From Haematococcus lacustris (taxonomy: Eukaryota > Chlorophyta > Chlorophyceae > Chlamydomonadales > Haematococcaceae), in the NCBI GenBank assembly GCA_030144725.1, contig JASKMD010000003.1, positions 19,379,674-19,443,673 of the forward strand: a stretch of DNA of 64,000 nt, written 5' to 3'. The notes under the pieces are model-generated. The model was not told the DNA's origin, did no database searches, and saw nothing but the letters and a program-made list of their open reading frames with translations. Of the stretch, positions 53,901 to 64,000 are shown in pieces. The translations under genes and the position numbers were made by a program. Each line of letters starts with the position of its first letter. The first letter of the stretch is position 1.

Positions 53901-55923
53901 AGTGGTGGTGGGAATGGAAGCGCCAGTGGTGGCTGTGGTGGCAGCGGCAAGCATGGCGAGGAGGGCGAGGAGGGTGTAGGGCCAAAGACCCCGGCACGGT
54001 GTGCAAGTGCTGCTGTGGCGTCCTGCCACCTTGCAGCGCCCAAGCCCTGGGTCAGGCATTGGACCGGCTCGACCCTGACAGCCTGACCTCCTCCATGGCT
54101 GCTGACGGCTGCCGGCCAGAGCTGGTACGCCACTGCCTGCATGTGTTTGGCCATCCTCAGCTGGCAGCTGCAGGGCCTCAAGCCACCACCTGGGCCCTGG
54201 ACAACAAGAAGGTGAGAGCTAGGCTGTAGGGGCTGCGGTGCTGCAAGCCATGCTTCAGCGCAGAGCTCAAGTCCAGGGTCAGTGGGGGCACAGCTGTAGG
54301 CGCAAGTCCTGGTGAGCTTCAGATGGTGGGCGCTGTGGGGCAAGTCAGGGTGGTGCAGGTGGGCAGGCAGGGTGACGGTTCAAGCGTCTACTGTGCTGCA
54401 CTTCACCTTTGCTGCGCAGTGGCTGGGCTGCTGGTCAGCAACTTGCTGATCAGCGTTGAAGGCCAGCTCCCTGCTGCTGCTATTCAAGCTGTGGTGGTGG
54501 CGCTGCTGCCGCTGCTGCCCCTGCTGCTGCTGCCGCTGCTGCCGCTGCTGCCCCTGCTGCTGCTGCCGCTGCTGCTGCTGTAGGTGTGCGTGCACTGGGC
54601 TCTGAAGGTGCTCAGCCGGCCAGAGCCCCTGAGCCTGGCTGCTGCTGCCTCCCCCTCCTCCCATGCCTCCACAGACGGCCCAGCCGACCCGGGCTGTTCC
54701 GGGCACATATGGGGCCTGCCTGCCTTCATGGCTGCGTGGCAGGCTGCAGTGCCAGGGGGGATGGAGCCACGCATGGAGCTGCTGCGGGGCGAGGTGCTGG
54801 TGCAGGGTAGGTGTGCCTCATACCTCACCCCAGCAACCCACCCACTGGCTGACCTGCTCTGACCACAGAGGTGTCTTTCTGGCTGTGCATAAGGTCTGGG
54901 TTGGTATGTACCCAGTCTGTTTAGAACCCAGAATTCAATCCACTCACTTACATAGCGGAGCCTGCTACAACTCTCTTGCTCTCTTTCTCTCAAGTTGCAG
55001 TTCTGAACTTATCACTGTAGTACTGAAAAGACAGCAGCAACAGATGAAGGCAGGGAAGATGGACTGTTGCAGGTTGGGGGTGCAGCATGGCTTGTCCTAA
55101 GTTGTGCACAAAACCCCTCCTCCTTCACATCCCCCGCACCACTGCACCCCTCCCCCTTGTACTGAAGCTGTGCCACTGTGTCATCATGCCGTTGCTCGTT
55201 TCCACTTGGCTGGGATGACTGGCTTTGATGACTGGCTGTGATGACTGGCTTTGATGACTGGCTGTGATGACTGGCTGTGATGACTGGCTTTGATGACTGG
55301 CTGTGATGACTGGCTTTGATGACTGGCCGTGATGACTGGCCGTGATGACTGGCCGTGATGACTGGCTGTGATGACTGGCTTTGATGACTGGCTGTGATAA
55401 CTGGCCTCCGCCCTGTGTGAGGGGACAGCCTACCAGGGCATGTGTGTGAGTGTGTGTGTGTGTATGCGTGTGGGCCTGGTGTGTGCAGGCAGCGGGGCAG
55501 GGGCGCGGGTGCAGCTGTTCTCTGTGCGAGCGCTGCCCTCGGAGCCCTCAGCCCGCTTTCATGCGCTGTTCAGCATGCAGCCACGCTGGGAGGGCAGCGA
55601 GCTGGAGCCCTACCTGGCAGACCTCAAGGTGTGAGGCAGGGCAGGCAGGCTGAGGAGGGGGGCTGTGTGCTGCATCTGTGTAGAGACAATGTGAGGGTGT
55701 AGGTGAAGGGCTCAGGGCAGTAGCAGGAGTGAGTGAGGAGGGCTGGCTGAGGGTATGGCGCCTGCTGCCATGCAACTGCTGGGCAGTTCAACATGGCTGC
55801 GGCTGCTGCCTGGTGGGCTGCTGTTCGCAGGTGCCTGGGAAGACAGCCGGGGCGCTGCTGCTCAAGTACACTCGGGCCAGCCAGCCCACCCAAGATGGCC
55901 CCGTGTACTATACGGCACGTTGA
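50917..55923 (+). CDS. DCC1: Sister chromatid cohesion factor DCC1 (CTF18-RFC subunit)
   Basis: Ten exons join in phase to about 463 residues: 50917-51222, 51395-51452, 51681-51736, 51890-51952, 52831-52989, 53225-53343, 54037-54211, 54584-54806, 55489-55628, 55831-55923. Landmarks of the DCC1 family appear in order: LKLLEVDSSLLDYI, EEAVLCSCNKTYALKYVETT, ECAPRLERLQQLLAERPYGA, an acidic run, ASDEEVLEELRAL, HWRLVEPGYLGQLLELL, GLPAFMAAWQAAVPGGM, RFHALFSMQPRWEGSELEPY, and the C-terminal ALLLKYTRASQP. DCC1 acts with CTF8 and CTF18 in the alternative clamp loader that places PCNA on DNA and supports sister-chromatid cohesion. Exons 2 and 3 encode a poorly conserved Gln/Ser-rich loop and are the least certain. 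The length agrees with animal and plant homologues allowing for that loop. Confidence 0.92.
55211..55405. repeat. 13-bp minisatellite in a DCC1 intron
   Basis: About fifteen units of TGATGACTGGCTN in the intron between DCC1 exons 8 and 9; the last base alternates mostly between T and G, and some units read GGCCG. Confidence 0.85.
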
Positions 55924-56564
55924 TGCTGAAGACAAACCACACCTGATTTTTTGCCTCGGGCTGTGGGTTCTGGTCGATGCACAAGCCAAGCCACACGGTT
56001 GCGTGAGCACAAGGCCTCCTCTTTTGCCTGAGCCTGTGGATTCTCAGACTTGTGAGCCATTCTTGCACTGCCTACCTCCTGGTCCATGAGGGGCGTCCTG
56101 TCATAGACCGTGCCATCAAGGACGCCCCGATGAAGCTGTAGTGACAAAGCTGAGGTGGAGGGAGTTTTTGTTTTCATTTACCCATAGGCAACACCCTGAT
56201 TTCGTTTCTGCCACAGGACTCGTGTCAGCTGTGACCTGTACCCCGTCTCCCTCTGCATCTCTAGGGAGGGTGTGGTGTACATAACATGCCGATGGTTGCG
56301 CCACTTATGGAGCAACACACCAAAGCGGGTGCTCCACCCCAATGATGGTCCCGTCGTGACAAGCACATGCGCTTGCAATGTCGCCGATTCCTGGGCATTC
56401 ACTGAATGATTCAGGCACTCCTTAGCAGTAACAAAGCACGCAAGCACCTCGCCTTATCTTTCGCAGCGTCAAACGGTTGGCTGCAGTTGGCTGGCTTTTT
56501 CTTTGAGTGTTTGAGTGTTCGGCAGGGGACCCACGTGTGCGTGCCAGCAATGGCTTAGGGTGCT
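55924..56564. other. Spacer between DCC1 and the SET-domain gene
   Basis: This holds the 3' flank of DCC1 and the likely promoter of the next gene. No other coding sequence was recognised on either strand. Confidence 0.4.
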
Positions 56565-59500
56565 ATGGAGTTGTTGCTCAAGTGGGCGCGGGCACAGGTA
56601 TGTTTTGACTCCTGCTAGCGAAATGTGAACCTAGCGAGGCTATAGCTTATCGGCTCACCCAACTGGCGCCACACAGCATAAAACAAGGGATAAGTTCCGA
56701 CCGCAGGGCTGCGGAACACGAAAGTTGGCGATTTGCAGCTCGCTGCCTAGAGCTTTTGTTGCATCGGAGGACGTTTGTGTCGGAGGTGAACACGGAGTAG
56801 CCAGGTCAACACGGTTTCCGTTTCCGTAACACAAGCTATGCACGCGATGCGTAGATACACTGGTCGTTATACCACAGCGCGTGCTGCTCCACGCTGACTG
56901 TGCGTATCGTGACCCAGAGTTCGGCCGAGCTTTTTCGTAAGTTGAGAGTGCGCCTTCTCCTCGTAGTGTATTAGATGCAGCAGCCTCATACAAGACGATA
57001 GGCAACCGGCCGCCGGGACCTTTTGCACCGCTTTGTCGCTTTGTTCTTACACGCGCCCTTGCGCCTTTTCACCACACACAGGCGATTGAAAGAAGAACTG
57101 CATGTCGAGCTGGATGCCCGCTCCGTGCTGTGTCTGCTTCTCATTGTGGAAAAGGCAAAGCAGCAGAGCTCTGGATGGGCTCCTTACATTTCTCTGCTAC
57201 CAGATGTGTATGGTGCGTGCAACCAACTATAAAGCATGGTGCTTCCGTCCTAGGAATGGGCTCAAGCAGGTCTCTGTGCCCGCAGATGACCCCTACTGGT
57301 GGCACGAAGACCAGCTTCAACTTCTGAGGGGTACTCGGCTGAGCCGCTCTGTTGCTCAGTACATGCCAGGACTGCATCAGCTTGCCTCATGGATGGCTCG
57401 GCTTTATGAGTTGCACAGGCGCGTACGTCATACTGGCTGGGTTTTTCCATCCTGCATCCATGCCTTGCATGCTTCTGCCTCACAGGGAATCTCAGCTTGC
57501 GTCCATGGATCAAGGGGTATCCCCAGTCGAGGCAGCAACAGCTGTCACCAGCACTGACATGCCTGCAGCCCAGAGGAGTGGCCGCACACTGCTTGCTACT
57601 TATGAATCGGGCTGGTGCTTGTCCCTGGCAGCTGCGCGCTGGGCCCGCAGCACGGTCTGGTCACGCTCCTTCACTGTGCGGCGCCTGGCCGACGGCACCA
57701 CCAATGCGGTGGCTCTGGTGCCAGTGCTGGACATGATCGACCACAGTCCAGCCATGGAAGTGGTGTGGCACACAGGCGCCTTGGGCGATGAACCCTTCCA
57801 ATACACCACACTGACTGCCCTGAAAAAGGTGAAGGGCGTGAGGCATGCAAGGCAGCATGCAGGGCAGCATCCCACCAGCTATCATGGACCAACCCGGTCC
57901 GACAGAAATGCCAGCTCCAGCATGAGGCGGGTGTGCCATTTGCTCCACCTCTGCAGGGCACTGTCCTTGTCAACAACTATGGAGCTAAGACCAGTGACGA
58001 GCTGCTGCTGGCCTACGGCTTTCTGCTGCCCCACTGGAACCCCACAGACCACTTCCAGGTGTCCCTCGCACACAGCCAGCTCAGCACCACCGGTGGCCCA
58101 GTTGCAACCGCCCCAGCAGCAGCACCTGCCCACGCTCCAGGCTCACGTACACACAAGCTCTCTGCAACGCCCACTGGCTCTGCCCCAGCTGACCAGCAGC
58201 CAGCTGCATTGGGGGCACCGCTGGGTGCCCTGCCAACGCCCCCCAGAGCCCCACCCCCTACAGCAACACGGCAGGTCAGCCCAGGAGCTGGCATTCCAGC
58301 TGGCTTTGGCACGGCTCTGCCCACAGTAGCAGCGCCGCAGAGAGAGGCTGGCGACGAGGGCAGCGACGCTGAGCTGGCCAGAGTGCAGCTGGGCGCAGAG
58401 GATGTGCAGCGCCAGCTGGCACTCAGTGCAGCAGGGCTGGGCACACAGCACCACCTGCGGCTGCATGACCCCCTGCCACAGGGCTTGCTGCTCAGTGCCC
58501 AGCTATGCCTGGCGTCTGGCTCTCAGCTGTACAGCCTGACTGCCTCCCTTACTGCACATATGCAGCAGCAGCAGCTGCCAGGCCATGGGCAGACCTTGCT
58601 AGAAACACAGCCACAGCTTGAGCCGAGCCATGAGGAGCACTGCTGTGTTCCTGCAGCAAGCTTGACAGATGGCCAGGAGCAGGTAGCAGCATCCTCGCCT
58701 GCTGCCAACACTTTGTCTCACATCCTCATGGCGCCCTCTGCCATGCACATCATGGCGTCCACACCGACAGCCTCATCGCACCGCCAGCATCACAGTGGTG
58801 GCAGCCATGGCAGCAGCCGCAAGCGGCCCCCGCCTGAGCAGAATAGCAGCAGCACAGGGATGGCCCAACAGGTCAGGGTGGGGCAGCCGCACCACCGCCA
58901 CCACCGCCACCATCGCCAGCACCACCGCCACGAGCACGACCCACACGCCCAGCCCAGTGGGCCTGGTCCCTGCTCACCCTCTGGCCCGCACGGCCCCTCA
59001 GCAGCAGCAGCAGCTCCCCATCACAGCATGGGTGAGGAGTCAGGGCTTGAGCTGCAGCGCTACCGTGAGCAGGCCACCCCTGGGGTAGCAGTGCCTGGCG
59101 TCAGCGACCCCATTCATGCCTTGCCTCCAGCACAGCCCCCAACACCTGCCCCTCCAGCCCCAGGTCCTTGTCACCTCTTAGAGCATGGCCTGCAGCAGCA
59201 GCAGATACCTGCACTTGCATCCTTGCGCAAGCAGCTGCAGGGCAAGCTGGACGCCATGGCCAGCAGCCAGGAGCTGGACTTTGCTGCCCAATGCGTACCC
59301 ACTGCCCACACCACTGCCTCGATGCTGCACCCTGGCAGCAGCAGCAGCACGCAGGGCAGTGGCACGGCTTCGGTGCAGGCCCCAGGCTACTGCCCCTCAG
59401 ACCCTGTGCGGCACAAGCGCTCAGGGGCGGTAGCTATGGAGACAGACACCAGCTGCTCTCCCCTCCATGACCTCCCTCCTCCATGCAAACCTTGCCTGCC

Positions 59501-62500
59501 CCAGTGCCAGCCCTGTCCCTCCACAGCAGCCCCAACAGCAGCAGGACCCCACTCATGGGTGCTGCCTGACCTGTGCGGTCTGCTGCCTGGGCCATCCAAG
59601 GCTTCCAAGGAGCTGGGTAGCCCACAGCTGGCATGTGGGCAGGTGCGAGGCCAGCACCACCACACTCAGCTTGCAGTGCAGTACGTACGCAGCCAGCAGG
59701 CCCTGGTTCGCTCAGCACTCACCGCCCTGCAGCACAGCAGCAGCCAGCTGGTCCATGCAGCCTCCCACGAGGTGCTGAGATGCATGGAAGCAACTGGGTC
59801 ACACCAGCACATCCTCCTCAGCAGCGCTTCAACCCCTCACCCTACAGTCAGGATCGGCAGCACAGCCCTCCAGGGCCCTGGCAGCAGCTCCGCAGCAGTG
59901 GCACCCCATCAGCAGACCAGCCAGGGCCAGCCTGCTGCGCCCTCCCCTGGCAACGCCCCTGTGCCCTTCCTGTGCCTGGATCCTAATGCACACCTGCAGC
60001 AGTACCATGCCTGGCTGGCTCAGCACGGCTTGCTGGCTGCCCCTTCCCGCTCACACACCACCTCCACACTGCCACATGCCTTCCACCAAACTGCATCTCA
60101 ACAAAGAACCCTTGCTGAACGCCCAGCCCCCTCCCCTCCAGGCCATGGCTCAGCTGTCAGCCTGTCAGCCCGGCCCTCAACCCCCAGTGGGTGGTCTGCC
60201 CAGCAGCCAGCCTGCAGCCCCCTGGCTGCCCCCTGTGCCCTGATAGCAGAGGCTGTCTGCCGTCGCAGTGCGCCCCGCTGCAACACGCCCTCACACAGCG
60301 CAGACAGCAGCAGCTGTGGGCAAGACATTGGCCAGCCGCTGGCCAACCTGGCGCCTGGCGGCCAAGCCCTGGCTCCTGGACCTGACAGAGATAGTCAAAC
60401 AGGGATGCACAGTCAGGCAGAGGCAGGCAGCCAGGCAGGGACTGGCAGCCAGCATGCAGCAGCACAACAAGGGCCAGGGGTGGCTGTTGCTGCTGAGCTC
60501 CCTGCCAAGACACAGGCAGCACTGTCTACCCCAGGAGGCGGGGGATGCCCCCGTTCGCGCGCCCCGCCCTCCTCCTCCCGTACCTTCCGTGTCACCAAGC
60601 CTGCACCCGACACCAGCACGCCATCTCACCTCGCAATGCCTAGGCCGCAGCAAGGCACAGGGCCACCCAGCATCCCACCCAGCCCTCCTACCGCCTCCGC
60701 CTCCACCCCTACCCCCCTGGGCCAGCCTGCCGCCACCACCCCTCTCACACGCGTGAACCTGCCAGAGGGTCTGGCTGTGAGCCTGGGGCTGGACTCCAAA
60801 CACGACCCCCTGGCCTGGGGCGCCACCCTGGTTCAGGATTGCCCCGCAGGCGCCATTCTGTTGCAGGTGCCCCAGGCCTGCTGCCTTGCTGCCCCCTCGC
60901 GACCAGCTCTGGTGCAGCAGCTCATGGCTGCCGCCCATGTCCTGCTGGAGTCCCTGGTCCCTGCAGTGTGGGCCAAGGCAAGGGGGGGCCAGGGCGGCAG
61001 GGGCGGGGCAGGGGCTGACGGCAGCAGGCTGGCTGCAGTGCAGGTCAGGCCCTCCAGCCAGGTGGACATGCTGGTGTGGCACCTGATGCACTGCGTGGCT
61101 GCGGGGCCAGCAGCCAGGCTGTCAGGGGCGGAGGCGGAGGGGGTGCAGCTGCTGGCAGACATGCTTGAAGGTGAGGGGGCTGGCAGCCATGGGCTGGGCT
61201 GGGCTGGGCTGGGGCAGCATGGGGACGTGGGAAGGGGCTTTGTGGTGAGGGGTTAAGGCTGGGAGGAGGGAGGATGTGACTGAAGCAGGGTGCGTGTCCC
61301 CTCTGGGTGTGCGTCAAGGTTCAGGCAGCTGGCTGGCTGGAGGCTGCAGCCTGCTCAGCACTTCCATCAGCATGGTACAGATTGGCAGAGGGCACTCAGG
61401 AGCCGGCAGCTTGAACACCTGACTGAGTGTACCAGGCTGGGCTGCACTGTAATGCGTAGCAGGGCTCAAGCTGCTTTGGCAGGCACTGAGTCAGCCCTGT
61501 GTGCTGTGAGCCCCTCATCATCATCATCGTCATCATCATCATCATCCTCCTCCTCTTAGCATGGGATACGTCCGTTGTCGTCGCTGCCACACATATACCT
61601 ATAGGCAGATTGTGTCGCGCTCCGTCATCGTTCCTGCGGGCATGCCATACCTCCTGGTTCTGGCACATGGCTAACCACTGTTGAGCAAGGGCCCCTGCTG
61701 CCTGGTGTGCAGACTCGCCAGCAGGCAGTGCCTACCAGGGCATTGTGGATGGGCTGACCACGGAGTTCCTGGAGCTGCGCACCCAGCTGAGTGCCTCCAC
61801 CGCCAGCAGCAGCGGGCTCAGCTCCCTGGTGAGGCCCAGGGTAGCAGGTGGCAGAACGGTGGCTGCCCAGGTATATATGTGGACGTATCCCATTAGGTGG
61901 ACTTACTGAGGGACCTGGGGCACAGACAGGATGCCAATACGTAACCTTTGGTTTTATGTCAGCCCTGCTATCTGTCTCCAAACATGTGATGACCGCAGCT
62001 TGTTGTGAACAGCCCCATCCTGCTCAAGTCACACTGTTGTGTAGACACCACCACCTACTCTTCCATACCTCAGTCATGCCAAGTGTAACACAGCTTTTTG
62101 TTTTTGCGTTATCAACAGCGGCTACTGTCACCATTACATGGCACTCGCCAATGGCATTTGCCAACAGCGTTCACTGTGATGATTTGAGCTCGCTTTGCAC
62201 TGTGGCTTGCACACACTGTGTGTCTACCAAGCCTTGCTATATCATGTGCTCCGTATCCTTGAGCTGTCGTTGCTGCTGTGTGGTCTTGGTGCTCTCAGGC
62301 GTTGGCGGCCCTGCGGCGTGTGCTGGCCCGGCCTTCCGCCTTTGCCCTCTTCTGCTGGGCGCACCACGCGGTACAGCAGTGCGCTGTCAGCGTGGCCACC
62401 AGCACCGCCCCTGGCAGCGCTGACACCTGGCTCGTGCCGGGGCCCAGCCAGCAGCCTGACCCACCTACCCAGCTGCACCCTGCAAAATACTACCACCCAA

Positions 62501-64000
62501 AACATGATAGCAGACAAGATTACGATGTTCATCATCAGCAGCAGCAGCAGGGTGTTCAGAAATTAGACCAGTCACAGCAGGAGCAGCTGCCGCAGGAACT
62601 GTGGGTGCTTGCTCCAGTCCTGGCGGCTGTGCCCTGCCTGCTGCGAGATGCCACGCTGAGCTGGCGGGTGAATCGCCATCCCACCCATCCCGGTTTCCTG
62701 CTGGAGGTACAAGCAGCATGCAGCCTCCATGCGGGGCTCATGCTGAGCCCCCTGCTGCTGCTGCACCAGCAAGACTGGGAGGAGCAGATGCTGCAGCATG
62801 GCCCGGAGGCTCTGGCCTGGTCCGCACTGTTGGCTGCTGGCAGGTCAGCATCACGACCGCCATCCACACAACCACCAGCTTGCCCTCCGCAGAAGCAGCA
62901 CCCAGCTTCAACACCCAGCAGCTGTAGCAGCCTTGAGCAGCCAGCCTCTATAGTGCCTGCTGCTGCTGCTTCTGCTTCTGCTGATCTATCCAGTTCCAAA
63001 GCTAGTGGGGCAGCTCCTAGCCAGATGCACCAGCCATCAGAAACACAGCTGCAGCCCCAAGTGCTGGAAGCGGTGCAGCAGGCACCGGGGCTCCCTGGCA
63101 CCGCCCAAGCTCTCAGCGCCCAAGTGTTGTACGAGCTGTACATCTGCCCAGAAGAGCAGGACAGGCTGTGCAAGGCAAAGCTGGCGCTGCTCGCAGCAGC
63201 AGGCCTGGGCTGCTCCCACCACCTCACCTGCGACCTGAGCACAGAGGTGAGGTCAGAGCTGGTAGGCTGCTGCCTGGGGTCTTGCATGCTCCAGGTCAGA
63301 GGTGGGCTGGAGGTCGAGCACGCATTGTTTCAAAGCTGTGGGTCCAGGCTCAAGCAGATGTCACTAGCAGTGTATGGCAGTGCTGGGTATTGGCAAGTGT
63401 GATGCAGCAAGAGAGAGTGTGACACTGGCGTGTGTCATGCTGCTAGCCTCCTGCATGTGCCCATAGCTGCATCCATGCCTGCTGAGGAGGTGCTTGTTGG
63501 CTTGCTTCTTTCAGCCAGGCACTGCCCCAGCCCTACTCCCTCATGCCCCGTCTGCCCCTGCTGGTGCTGATTGCCACTTGGTGCCCGCAGCCCTTGGTGT
63601 CAGCAGCGCTGAAGGTGTGTCTGGCCACCAAGAGCCTGCTCAGCCACAGCCTGGCGGCCCAGGTGCTCGAGGCGCATGCCCAGCTCCACAGCCTGGCTGC
63701 AGCACAGCCCACTGACGCATCGCTCAGCACCCTAGGCTGCCAGGGCAGCGCTCAGCCCCTGCTCCCTACCCCCAGCACCCCACCCTCCCAGCAGGCTAGC
63801 GCACAGCTCGCCTCAGACCCAGCGCCCTTGCCGCCGACCCAGCATCAGGGGCAGGCCCCTCCCAGCTGCACGCGGGAGCAGGCTGCGCAGCGCCTGGCCA
63901 GTCTGCAGGCGCAGCTGGTCCGCATGCTGGCAGACCTCCCACAGGATCACCCAGCCTGCCGGGCAGCACGCAAGCAGCTGCGCACGATGGTGCACGAAGC
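56565..64000 (+). CDS. SET-domain (LSMT/SETD-type) methyltransferase-like protein, continues beyond window
   Basis: Supported exons: 56565-56597, 56878-56936, 57082-57212, 57286-57426, 57569-57828, 57957-61170, 61713-61828, 62299-63246 and 63591 to the end; one or more exons around 56.68-56.79 kb are unresolved. Module 1 has RLKEELHVELDARSVLCLLL, WAPYISLLPDVYDDPYWWHE, ARWARSTVWSRSFTVR, VPVLDMIDHS and VLVNNYGAKTSDELLLAYGF, the split SET domain of Rubisco LSMT-like lysine methyltransferases, then LALSAAGLG...PLPQGLLLS, as in the substrate-binding domain. A Gln/His/Ser-rich linker of about 650 residues follows. Module 2 (from about 60.75 kb) echoes the order (LPEGLAVSLGLDSKHD, CPAGAILLQVP, RPSAFALFCWAHHAV, KAKLALLAAAGLG) but lacks DM-x-NH and NYG. 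The conserved Asn of DM-x-NH is Asp in module 1. Confidence 0.78.
61519..61558. repeat. (TCA)n/(TCC)n microsatellite in an intron
   Basis: A short CATCATCATCAT run followed by CCTCCTCCTC, in the intron after exon 57957-61170 of the SET-domain gene. Confidence 0.8.

Overview
This window looks like nuclear DNA of a chlorophycean green alga, probably Haematococcus-like or another volvocalean. The evidence is high GC, genes cut into many short exons with GT-AG and occasional GC-AG introns, TGTAA poly(A) signals just after two stop codons, extreme CAG/CTG and GC-rich microsatellites, and a Ty3/Gypsy chromovirus of algal or plant type. The species name is an inference from sequence style and remembered relatives. 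No bacterial operons, tRNAs or rRNAs were seen.

The left part (about 1.7-27.9 kb) is one stack of nested mobile elements. The base layer is a degenerate, minus-strand copy (copy A) of a multi-copy RuvC-type gene resembling the TnpB/Fanzor (OMEGA) nucleases. A Ty3/Gypsy LTR element (2340-18432, apparently identical 227-bp LTRs, 5-bp target duplication ACCGG) has inserted into its C-terminal coding region. An 8.5-kb element with 17-bp CAC-type inverted ends and a 2-bp target duplication has in turn inserted into the LTR element's first ORF. A second, 6.1-kb copy of that CACTA-like element, inverted, interrupts the RuvC gene elsewhere (18707-24801). The two CACTA-like copies contain no recognisable gene. 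They are packed with the same ordered series of satellites, chiefly arrays of the 12-bp palindrome TACAGTACTGTA.

The middle (27.9-38.7 kb) mixes dispersed repeats, a small two-exon gene with a plastid-type N terminus, three more Fanzor-like copies (B, C, D) and a six-exon pfkB-family sugar kinase on the minus strand. Copy C lies in intron 1 of the kinase and copy D just upstream of it. B and D are flanked by 13- and 15-bp direct repeats, and an unoccupied paralogue of B's target lies in the same window. A, B, C and D share a 3' terminus and the flanking bases GCTG; A and D also have a strong hairpin just inside it.

The right part (39.4-64 kb) is ordinary gene space on the plus strand. It holds the meiotic MutS homologue MSH5 (22 exons, all phases consistent), a short Fanzor-like N-terminal relic, the sister-chromatid-cohesion factor DCC1 (10 exons), and the 5' part of a large SET-domain methyltransferase-like gene with a second, degenerate SET/substrate-binding-like module, running off the window.

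The most interesting content is the Fanzor-like family: its relocated catalytic-site signature, shared inactivating lesions, LINE-sized target duplications, common 3' hairpin and GCTG flank. Next are the satellite-laden CACTA-like elements, whose unoccupied target and reading-frame rejoin can be read directly in this window.
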